Assembly (NCBI GenBank): GCA_022393335.1
Contig: JAJEKB010020319.1
Span: 208,732 to 272,731, forward strand
Origin: Macrotrachela quadricornifera
Taxonomy: Eukaryota; Rotifera; Eurotatoria; Philodinida; Philodinidae
Length of the DNA: 64,000 bases
Direction of reading: 5' to 3'
The notes under the pieces are model-generated. The model did not search any database. It was not told the DNA's origin and saw only the letters and a list, made by a program, of their open reading frames with translations. Each line of letters opens with the position of its first letter. The stretch's first letter is position 1. Of the stretch, positions 47,301 to 59,300 are shown piece by piece. The translations under genes and the position numbers were made by a program.

Positions 47301-50300
47301 TTTCTCCGATAATGTATAAGATAAAATCCTTGTAAAGCTAATCATATTCAAAGAACATTTGAAAGAACCCATGAAAATGACCTGCTAGCTAAATGAAGCT
47401 TTGATTTTGACTTTTGATTTAGATAGAGGAACTTGAGATCTATAGCTCCAGATGCAACGCAAATGGTTGTCTTATTACATTCTAGCATTGTGCAAATGGA
47501 AGCATGTACTAACATGCGCAAATCATAGGGAATTTTACTGATTTTTTAGTAAGTTTTTTGCACTTTTTATCATGGTAGCTTGGGATTTCGATGAAAATGT
47601 AGGAAAAAGTAAGAGAGCACATTGTGTCTGGAATTATAGATCTTAAGTTCCTCTATCTAAATCAAAGGTCAAAATCAAAACTTCATCTAGCTGGTAGGTC
47701 TAAAGATGCTTCCACGCCTTCTCTTTCGATTGGTGAAAATCGCTGATCGCTAGCTGTATCCGTTCGAGAGATATTCCTCCTAGAATTTTTTCCATTTACT
47801 TCTGGAATCGACAATAGTTTTATTGAAGACTACGAAGATTTTTGATAGGCATGTAGAGCAAGAAAAGAGTGACACAAGGGTCAAGAACAAGAAATAACTT
47901 TTCATTAATTGTTCTGTAAAAATAGCTAATAGATAGTTGAAATTTCAGTGTTGTATATAGTCATGTACAAAAAGACTCATTAATAGTGATGACAAAACTC
48001 GAATCTGGTCTTATGAAAATTTGCATTCAAAGATTTTTAACTAACCTTAATCGATAGTGAATCAAGGGGGAAAGTGCGATGTAGGTGCCGCCAGCACCTC
48101 GGCACCTAGTCAGCACCTCAGCACCCGTTCAGCACCGGTTCAGCACCTCAGCACCCGTTCAGCACCTCAGCACCTCAGCATCCGCTCAGCACCTCAGCAC
48201 CCGCTCAGCACCTGTTTAGCATCTAAGCAGCTCTTTAAAGCACAATGATTGGTACTGGATGGAATATAGTCAAGGGGGAAAGTGCGAGGTAGGTGCCTGC
48301 AGCACCCTAGTACCTACTCAGCACCTACCCAGCACCTGAGCAGCTCTTTAAACCACAGTGAATGGTACTGGATGGAATATGTTTAGGATGGGCGAAATAA
48401 GCTAGGGATGCTCGGGTTGGGTGAGATAGGCTAGGGGTGTCTGGAAATAGATAGGTATGCATCAATTTCAGTCAGGATTGGCTAATCAGTCATTAGAAGG
48501 ATATCCTTTGGCCCTCAACTCCTATATTTTCAGAATACCTCTAAGTCTTCTAGTCTTATATTATGGAGGTGCCCGTAGGTCTTGAAGTCCTATATTATGG
48601 GGTACGCTTGTGTGTTCAAGTCCTATAATATGAGGGTGTCCTTAGGTCCTTAAGTCTTATATTGGGACAGTACCTCTAAGTCCTCTAATCCTATATTATA
48701 GGGTAACCTTGTGTGCTCAAGTCCTATATTATGAGGGTGCCTTTAGGTCCTCAAGTCCTATTTTGGGAGGGTACCTCTAAGTCCTCAAGTCCTATATTAT
48801 GGGGGTGCCCTTATGTCCTCAAGTCCTATATTGGGAAAGTACCTCTAAGTCCTCTAGTCCTATATTACTAAGGTACCCTTAGATTCTTAAGTCCTATATT
48901 GGAAGGATATCTCTAGGTTCTGAAGTCCTATATTATAGGGGTACCCTCGAGTGCTCAAATTCCAAATTGGGAAGGTATATCAAAGTCCTCAAGTCTTATA
49001 TTATGGGAGTGCTCTCGGGTGCTCTAGTCATATATTGGTAGGATATCCTTAGGTCCTGAAATCCTATTGTATAGAGGTATGGATGTAACAATAGCAATAA
49101 CAGTTAAGGGTACCCCCCCCCGCTCTTTTTTCATGATTTTTAGACCTCAAGAACGGCAAGTCCAATCGAGCTGAAATTTTTACCACAAATAGAGGACCTA
49201 AATTGATGAGACACGTGTTCGAGGAAAAAATTTTCAAAAGGGGTCTTCTTGGATTTTTTCGAAAATTAGTGATTTTCCATATGGTCTCATTGTACCACCG
49301 GTTTTACCCATCAAACTTCGTCCGACTGAGCTGAAATTTTTTTTGAGATCACCTACACCTGTATCTCAGAGGTATTTTTCAGCGTTTTTCAAAAACTCGC
49401 TTTCTTTTTTTTTTATAACAAAAATACGAAAACGATCTCGAAAAAACCGAGAAGTCGATCTCGAAAACCCCATAAACTCGAACGAAATGATCGAAAACGA
49501 AAACGGCAGATTTTACCTCTGGAGGATATATCCAAGTATCTCTGGTAAAAATTTCAGCTCGATCGGACATAGTTAAGGTAGGGTTGATGGTGGCACAATC
49601 AAACTCTGTCGATGAAAACCTAGTTTTGAGAAAACTAAAAAATAAGTTTGGAAACACTCTGATTTTTTTTTCAACATTTTTATAAACAACTTTTCATGTA
49701 GAATCCACTGAGCACATTAAAAAAAATTTTTGAAAAAATTTTTTTTCGGTCATTGCTTTGCGTGGACACCCGATAGCGATTGAATGGCAGGACCAATCGA
49801 GATCATCTAAACGACAATCGAGATACCAACACATGGTCTCTCTACAGCACATATAAACAAAAAAAATTTTTCCAAAAAGTTCGACAAAAAAAAAGAGGGG
49901 GGGGGGTACCCTTAATAGCACTTGGTATTGGTATTGGCTGCTATCGATATTTGGTGTAGCAGGCTGTTGGTCTCTCACGTCAAATATCAATAATGTGAAA
50001 AAACCGACAACAGCTTCGAATTCCTCGACCCCAAGTGTTTCTGATCAAATTTTTTAAAAAGTCGTTATTTTCGAAAATTAACCTTTTGCAAAGGATAGAA
50101 ATGAAATTCGAAAACTTTGAGAAACCAATTATAAATTTTTGATTCTTTCATCACGAAATACTTTACTTTATGAAAATAACGACTTTTCATAAAGTTTGAT
50201 CGAAGTTTTCTGGGGCCGAGAAATCCGATTCCGTTGCCAATTTTTAAAAGTATTGATATTTGACGTCAGAGGACAGCGACTCCTACACCAATACCGATAC

Positions 50301-53300
50301 TAGTCGTTACTAAAAGCAATTGCTATTGCTTGATATTGGTATTGTTACTTTCATACTGCTATACAATAGGAGACAAGGACTTAGAGGTACCCTCCTAATA
50401 CAGGACTCGAGAGGTGAGCGTACTCTCCTAATATAGGAGTTAAGGACCTAGAGGTACCTTCGGAATATAGAACTCGAAGGCCAAAAGCTATCTAACTAAT
50501 ATAGAACTTGAAGACCCAGTGGTACACTCCCAATATAGAACTTGGTGAGTGAGGGGTACCCTCCTGATATAGAACTTGAGGACCTAAGGATACCTTCATA
50601 ATATAGGTTATAGAATCCAAGGATAATCTTCTAATAATTGATGAGCCAGCCGTGACTGGGTATCCAGTCGGACTGGACCAGTGCATACCTTCGAGTACAC
50701 CGAGTTGCAATCAGAGGAGATTAGAGTAATATTGCGGTAGGATTGAAGGGGGAGCGAAGTACACTTGAACTAGAGTGGAGTTTGCATGGAGTACGGGTGT
50801 AGTAAAGAAGTACTGAAGTAGAGCCTTTAGCTACTTGGAAATTAACCATTTTTCCGTCTCCGACAAAATGAGATTCTTTTGTGAGTGCGTTATGGAGATG
50901 TATTCTCCTTGTAAAGCGTGAACCATGATGTTACTCAAGGAGAAAATTTTGGACAGAAGAGCCTTTTAATACGAATATATGCACCAAATACCAGGATTTT
51001 ATGTTTAGAGAAATTAAGTTAGAAAGCTGTCAAGATCTGAGTACGTTATTTTCTAACATACCGTATTAAGAAAATGGCTGTATGAAAATTATTTGACAAA
51101 CGATGATTTAGTCTATGACGTAGCATCGACGGTGCTAGGACAATTCGTTGCAGGACAATTCGTCGCGGACAATTCGTTGCGGACAATTCGTCGCATGGAC
51201 AATTCGTTGCAGGACAATTCGTCGCCGGACAATTCGTCGCACGGACAATTCGTTGCAAGGACAATTCGTCGCCGGACAATTCGTTACACGGACAATTCGT
51301 TGCATGGACAATTCGCCGCAGTGATATAATCCAATTAGAATTTATCATTGCTTTTCATTGATGAAGTGACCTATTACGTTAAGTTTGCAGCACATAATTC
51401 AATGAATATAAAATTGTAGGGAATATTTCTAATGACTAAACTTCAACTTTTGTTTTCGAGTAATATAATAATTATCTTATCCACATAAAGTTAGATTATT
51501 TGAATTATGTCAGCGGTAAAGTCTTCTTGTAGAAGTAGCATTGTAGCTTTCTTTTAATTCCTATCGTAGCTAAAGACTTCTGACACATGGGAAAATACAT
51601 TGACAAAATGAGTGAAGCTTAGTGCTTGCTAACGAAGATTTTTTTTGACATTATCAGAAAGACCCACATTTGATCAAATCTTTTTATTAAATTTCCTTAC
51701 TTAGCGTACAAATCTTGTTAGTTTAAAGACTATCAGCCCTTATTTTACATATTTAAGACTAAACTAATTCGAATTAATTGATGATTTATAAAGTACCAGA
51801 ACTACTTTTGGTGAAATCTCACACTTGAGGTTTTTCATCTTCTCGATATTCACCATGATGTAGCAAATGGATCCGATTGTTTTCGTCAAGCCAGAATTTC
51901 TTATAACAACACGAACCGAAATAAAAAGAAATCAATGTCTAGTTATTAGAAATATTCCCTACAATTTTATATTCATTGAATTATGTGCTGCAAACTTAAC
52001 GTAATAGGTCACTTCATCAATGAAAAGCAATGATAAATTCTAATTGGATTATATCACTGCGGCGAATTGTCCATGCAACGAATTGTCCGTGTGACGAATT
52101 GTCCGGCGACGAATTGTCCTTGCAACGAATTGTCCGTGCGACGAATTGTCCTGCAACGAATTGTCCTGCAACGAATTGTCCGCGACGAATTGTCCTGCAA
52201 CGAATTGTCCGGTCACCAGCATCGACTTATTTTACAAACAAAGCTCATCAGATGACTTGCTCAGCTCTTTCTCGTCAAAATCGTATTTCTAAACTACCAC
52301 AAAGCTCTTCATTTATACACGGTGCTCCAAAAGTCCCTTTAAAAATGAAGTTGTGAATAGCTATCGCATTAATGGAAAAAGAATATCTAAATGAGTTTTG
52401 GTCCACAAAGAGGTTGAATGATTCCCATAATGCTCTGAAAGTTTCAGTCAAACCGAATGGTCTTTTACTGAAATATTCAATTTACAAGGTATCGAAGTTT
52501 TCTGACATTTTAACATTTCGGAACATTTTTTGGAAATCCTCTATTTCAGGAAATAACCATTCGTTTTGGCTGAATTTTTCAGGGAATCATAAAGAGCATT
52601 CAACCTCTTCATAGATCCAATTTCATTCGAAAATTTGGTTCATTAAGTTTTTTTCACAGAGTATCCCAAAAAGCCTCGTGAGAATAAAATGTGAATAGTG
52701 TTTGAGTAGCTCAAGTGATTTTAAAGCATTTTTTAAACTATATAATTTTACCCTGCGCAGAGATGGGCAACTCCGAGGGTAAGCCACTCCAACTCCACGC
52801 CAACTCCAGTTTGCTTTCAAAATCTCACTCCAACTCCAACTCCATTAGTTTCCTAAAACTCCACTCCAACTCCACCTAGTTTTTCAAAATTCCACTCCAA
52901 CTCCAACTCCAACTCCATTATTTTTTTTTAAACTTCACTCTAACTCCACTCCAACTCCAGCTAAAAAAGTGTCAACTTCGGAGTTAACTTCAGCTCCACT
53001 TCAACTCCATAGTAGGAATTGTCCATTTCTGCTTACAAAACATTAGGTTAGTTGGAGTTGAATCGGAGTTGGTAAAAAGCAACAACTCCACTCCACTCCA
53101 ACTCCATTCAAGAATTGAAAATTTCAACTCCAACTCCAATTGAGATCAAGTCCACTCCACTCCATCTCCGCCCAACAGTTTCAAAATTCAACTCCAACTC
53201 TGCACGAAAAAGTGTCAACTCTGGAGTTAACTCCAACTCCGGAGTTGGAGTTGCCCATCTCGGACCCTGCGTGTGATTTTATTTCTTATGTATGAAATAA

Positions 53301-56300
53301 AACTTCAGAGCAGGCTCCATGAAATGATAAAAAGTTTATGTTGATCGTTTGCATTATATCAAAAAATATTAAGGAGAACTTTTTAAAGGGACTTTTGGAA
53401 CACCCTGTACAATTAAAAAGAACTAACATCATATCCGTGTTTGTCGATCTCGATTGTCCTTCGATCGAGTTTTATGTAATATAGTCTCTTATTTTTATCT
53501 TATTTTTGGACCCATCAGTAGAATGTGGACACACAAGCAAATAAGCAAGAAGATAATTTATGTTCCCTAAACTTTTCTCTATGAGAAAGGGAGCATAGGC
53601 TTCAGAAAATAGCCGGTTTCTCAACATTTATGCGATATCTGCTCGACACCTATCAGCACCTAGCTAGCACCTATCAGCACCTAGCCAGCACCTCAGCACC
53701 TAGCCAGCACCTCAGCACCCAGCCAGCACCTCAGCACCCAGCCAGCACCTCAGCACCTAGCCAGCACCTCAGCACCTAGCCAGCACCTCAGCACCCAGCC
53801 AGCACCTCAGCACCTAGCCAGCACCTCAGCACCTAGCCAGCACCTGCTATCTGTTTTGGGTGCCCAGGTGTCGCACTTTCCCCCTTGTAGTGAATTCTAT
53901 CAAGTAATTATTATTACACAAATTGTTTGCACTTTGCTAAAATTCTATACTCAGACTGTACCTATAAGTAGGAGCATCAGATGCTTGAAAAAGATTTGAA
54001 AGCACTGTATGAATGCATGTCGATATCAGTAGATTTTAACATTTGAAAATGAAAAAAATAACTGAGAAAAGAACAAAAGGTATTTAGTCCGTTCGAAACT
54101 GTTGAAGCTTTCTATGTTGTAACAAAAACGTTTGATAAATGTCTTTCACTCTTCATATCATAAAAATCGTCAATTTTATCGTAATGTATGAGCCGGTTAA
54201 CCGTGCAGCTAATTGCTATAAACCATCTAAATTAGTGATTTTTTCGTAGTTTACTCATCAAAATCGCAAGTGATTGATGATTTCGACAAAAAATTACCGA
54301 TTAATCGCGAATCATTGATCAAAGCGAGACGATTTTGATGATATGAGTCATTATAACGCAAAACAATCTGAAGAGAACTTTGACTCGATAAGCACATGTT
54401 TATGTAGAGTTGTCTAGTCTAGTAGGACACTCCAGTCCTTTTTCTAATGACTCTTAATATGATATTACTCTTGAATTTAATCAAACTTAATTTATTGATT
54501 GTGAACTGAAATAGAGATCTTTATGATTATTCTTTAAGGAACATTTGATAAGAAATGTTAACTAATCAACTTTTGAGAATTGAATGATTTCTGTCTATCT
54601 TTATTTACTTTCAGTGTGTTTCTACGTTCTTTTCTATACTGCCTTGGTGAGTCCACAATCTCAAACGATTGTTGTCTCAGATATCACTCCTGTCATCTTC
54701 GATCAACTTTATCTTGATTATTATAAAACTCTATCATGTCCATGTTCAACAATGACAATGTCGTATAAAACTTTCGTTACCAGTACTTTTACATTTCATC
54801 CAATTTGTTCAAGTATATTCGTTAGTGATCAATGGATTAAAGCACTCTACTTAGAAGATGCAAGTCGATATGGAGTATTAGATTTTCGAACAATTGCAAG
54901 TTCTCAAGTAAGTTAACATTTAATCCTGAACAAATATTAATTTTCATCAGAAATAAATTCAAATCTTGAATATGATTAACTTCTCAATAGTATCTAAATA
55001 AAAAACAATTAATCTACTCTGAGTTTAATGTATATACATTTGAAATATCGAATAATTTATTTGTTTAAATCGATCTTTTAAAGTGGTATTCGTATATTAT
55101 TTTATTTTGATTTAGTTCGAACTTCTATCCAGTTTGTGTACGATCTCTAAAGATACAGTCATTCAAAAATATGATGATCTTGAAAATGATGAGTTCATTA
55201 CCATTTATCTTCTTCCCGAAGCATATGTTCAATCAAAAGTGAATGATACTATTGAATTGTTTAAAAGCACTGTATCAAATCAAATTATTTCATTTATAAA
55301 CTATCTCAGAACAACTACTCAAGGAAACTATTTAGTTTCGGCTCTCAATACAAATTTATTGGTTACAATTTGGTTCAGTAACAATCAATACACTGTGTCG
55401 ACATCACCAACACAATCTTTGCGAGTCCCATTTACTTTTCTGCTAGTGAAAAAAGAGATAGGGTGTCAAACTGCAAATCCAATTAAACCAGTTGGTTTTG
55501 ATATGTTGTTAAGCGAGACACATTATGACCTTCATGAGTATTGGCAAGAATATGGACCAAATTCCTCAATGGTCAATGGTTTTTTTGGAGGATGTACTCC
55601 TTTTGAAGGTCTTCTTCAAAGCACACTTGATTGTTTATATGATATTGAATGTGTTGAATTATTGGAAAAATACTTTCCGAATCTTAAACAGGTATGTATT
55701 ATATAATTCTATATATTTTATATAATGATTTTTCTTTCAGATGAAATTGATCTGGTCTGATTCTATTCTTACTTCAAAAGAAGAAAATATTTCTTTAAAT
55801 GATCATTTACTTGATCTTTTCATAAATAAATGGTCAACAGAAATAAACTATTCAAAATATTTTGATAAATGTAATCCAAAATTTTGCACATATACGTCAA
55901 CAGATGATACGAATATTTATCAGGCAATTACTCTTTTAATTAGTCTATATGGTGGTCTCACTATTATATTTCGTTTGATTGCATCATTATTGATCAATGT
56001 CTCATTCAAATTGAAACATCAATGGAGAAACGTCAATATTAATCTAGGTAGATTTTTTCAATATAATGGAAATAGTCTCATCATAAATCAAATTTATTTT
56101 TCATTTGTAGGAATGATTAAAACATACGTACAGAACTTTACTCAATGGACAAAACGATTAAATTTATTTAAAAAGGCTGATGAACGAACAGAAGAACGTA
56201 TTAAACAGCAGAAGATTATTACTCGTGTCTATTTGATTCTGTTAAGTGGTATGTTTATTTTCTTTAGATATACACCGACTATTGATTAAGAACTATTCAG

Positions 56301-59300
56301 TAGCAGTAGTTAATTATTATTAAGAATAATTTGAAAAGGAACAAAACATGATTTAATAAGTAGATGGATATTTTCAACCGAATATGAAATATATATTTCT
56401 ATGATAGAAATTTTTCTCTTTGTCTCAATACTGATACATGATCACTTTGAAATGATAAAATAGAAAATTCAACTCATATTTCGAAAAATTTTTTTTCTTT
56501 GACCAACTTTCGATTTAGTTTCTACAAATGTTATCAACTAGTATAAGAAATCAATCGTTAGAATTTACTAAAAGTGTTAGTATAAATATTGACCACTTGA
56601 CAGATGTTAGAAGTCAAAAGAGAAGACTTGTTGTATCATATCACTACGATGATTCATTCATTTTAATCAATAGATATTTATATTCTATAATCTGGAAAGA
56701 GAAAGAATTCACTAAAAGGTTATAGAAAAAAGGAGAAATATAGAAATAATGTACAAAGAAAATGAATAGATTTGAACATACAACAAAGGAGAACATAGAT
56801 AATCGTTAATGATATCATAACGAATGATAGAGAAAAACATAAAGAAACTATCGAAATATGATGTCGCCATTTGACAATAGCCTATTGGATCCATCATCTT
56901 CTCATTGAACACCATTTAGTTGAAAAACTAAGATTTTATATAAAATGTTCGAAGAATCACAAGCTTTTGAAGATTATAATTCAAAATTAATTTATAAATT
57001 TTTTCATCAATGTTTATAGAGGAAAATGTAGATGACGATATTAAATAACTGTAATAGAACAATATAACTGTGTTAAGGTAAAATACAATAGATATTAACG
57101 AGTCGTATTTTCTTTCAATTCTCTATAACGTTATACATCATTATTGCAGTGAAAATAAAGTACATACTGTAACTCATAGGCACAGATTTAAATAATGAAA
57201 ATTTTTTACTCAGATAATGAAAAATATTTCAAAAACCTCAGCTTTTATAAGGAAAGATTTAAAAAAAAGGCTAATATTAGTGTCAATAGATAAGATTATG
57301 TTGAAGATAAGTTCAAAGTTCATTATTCATTCTTTATTGGTTAGTTTTGTTTCCGGGATATATTTCTCCACTTTTCTATTCTCGTGTTCAGCTGTTCTTT
57401 TTATGCAAATTCAGACAATTGTATTTCAGGCTATTGAGTTGCAGTGTGCGTAACCATAGTTTTTGTTATCATAATGCATTTCTTATATAGAACTTTATAT
57501 TACGATTAGTCAATATGATAGGAAGAATAGTTTAACTCTAGTAATACCAACCAGGATCTAAATGGACTCTCTACTCAAAAAAACAAGAAAAATATTTGTA
57601 CAGTAGAATGACACTCTGTCATACTTATGTTTATCTTATGTCAGACGATTTTCTAATATTCATAATATAACTCATAGTTTAATCGATGAAAAACAGTTTT
57701 TCATTTGCTTTTCTTGTTTTTTGAGAATAATCTCGATTTAGATTCTGATTGGTAATACTACGGTTAAATAAGATCGTTTCTAGTCGTATACAGACTAAAG
57801 ATTTCCCATAATACACGTCTTTCAGCTTGTGCATAAGACGTGTCCAGGAGAAATAGATAAACAAAAAAAAATTTTATAATAAACTCGTAAGAAAAAAGAA
57901 TAATAATATTATAGTTTCCTTCAATTGATATATATATATGCATTTAAAATCAGTTTGGGATGAATAAATTTAAACTATTTCAGATGAACTGTTTTACTTT
58001 GAAAAATTGACTTTTTTATTCTATATGAATGATAAGAACAAGAAAATCGAATTGAAAATCTAAGAGAAACAATAATCTGTTTTAATTTAAGAAATTCAAT
58101 AGATGAAATGAAATATGTAGATGGAAATATGTATTCATTTAATATTTTATTGACTTAATGTTAGTTATGAATATATAATTTTCATAAGTTTTGAACTTTT
58201 TCATCTATATTATAATGTTGAGTGTCTGTCGGTTACCGGGTCTAAAAAAACATCATGTTTCTTTGTCCCATAGGTTAAAAAAAATGTGGTTTCAGATTGC
58301 TCCGAGGGGGTCAAAAAAACATGGTTTCAGATGGGGTCCGTGAGGTCAAAAAAACATGATTATGGCTCGAGCTCTAGAGCAAAAACTAGACTTGGCTATC
58401 TTCTTCTATATAATAATATTAAGTGTCTCTGTGTGTGTTACCAGGTTAAAGGAACAGGAGAAATGGTAGGGATGGGATCAAAGGAGCATATCATTGTTTT
58501 CAAAGAAATTTTTTATATTCGTTAGCTTTAAATAAATTGAATATCATGCAATAACCTTTGTTTCAAAACAGAGATAGAATTCTAAAAGTGTCTCTAAGAA
58601 TGCTCTCGCCATCAGAAAAGATTTTCTTCACATAGTTTTTTTTTTAATTTTGCCCGATTATGTGGGGTGGATGACGTTTCATACCACCCTTTACGAATAT
58701 CAGACAGCATGACCGGGTATTCGAAATGAAAATTTTTTTGGATGATTTTTCTCAGGAGTTCGTAAAAAAAGCTTTTTTTAGAGATTTATCACGGGGAGTT
58801 CGAAAATGAATTTTATATTTGAAAATTATTCCGGATGTGCGGAATTACTGTTGTACAGAAGATCGTAACAGAAAAAGTAAGATAAGTTTAGGAGACCGAT
58901 TCAAAGTTCAGTTTAAAATGTTTTTTGCTGTGTCTGATGTAGTCATGAAGACCGTAACGACCGACATTGAGTGTCGCTTGCAGGTATGAGTTAACAATCA
59001 CAGGAAATTCGTAAATGAATATACCAGGCGATTCTTACGAACATAATGACTTTTCTTTCGATTTTTCTTTTCGACTATAATAATTTGAAGATCAGCATAT
59101 TACTTAAACTTTTCTTGACAATGCGTACACTTTAACTTATTCACGAACATCCTGTCGTTTTCATTCCGATCACCCTGTAGTTTCGTTACAACCTTACTGT
59201 ATTGATTGGTACGGACTCCTACACTTGCTCATTCCGATCTCTAATCAAAGTTTCTATCTGATCCTTAAAGAATAATGGTAAATGCTATTTACGATCTTCC

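Larger units (their letters stand above)
48063..53887. mobile_element. 5.8 kb hAT-type composite element, 8-bp target duplication
   Basis: Terminal 17-bp perfect inverted repeat CAAGGGGGAAAGTGCGA at 48063 and ending at 53887, flanked by a perfect direct repeat TAGTGAAT (48055-48062 and 53888-53895). An 8-bp duplication fits hAT. Next to each terminus is an array of CAGCACC(T) units, but both arrays lie in the same orientation rather than inverted. The left terminal ~208 bp is tandemly duplicated, with a second CAAGGGGG start at 48271. The interior contains a giant palindrome (48453-50690), a TTAA element, a non-autonomous MULE, and a TA element carrying a hAT MITE. No transposase for the outer element is visible. 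Confidence 0.82.
44516..54614 (+). other. Inferred 10.1 kb intron filled with nested transposons
   Basis: Donor G|GTAAGTAAG at 44516; acceptor TTTACTTTCAG ending at 54614. Exon 1 ends in phase 1 and exon 2 starts with the two bases that complete a Val codon within a continuous hydrophobic segment. Contents from left: GC-rich degenerate repeats (44640-46200), a hAT MITE, a foldback, and the 5.8 kb composite element. 53896-54614 holds nothing I can name. Confidence 0.6.

Noticed and set aside
48500..49080. Regular repeat array considered as CRISPR-like
   Set aside because: Units are contiguous degenerate repeats without unique spacers, in a eukaryotic context, and mirrored as inverted arms.
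51046..52356. Open frames with repeated NCPATNCP, RIVLQRIV or DNSL peptides on both strands
   Set aside because: They are translations of the tandem GGACAATTCGTYGC units in the MULE ends; no start context, domain or splice support.
57217..57453. 78-codon hydrophobic plus-strand frame
   Set aside because: AT-rich intron DNA; no ATG context, homologue or splice partner.
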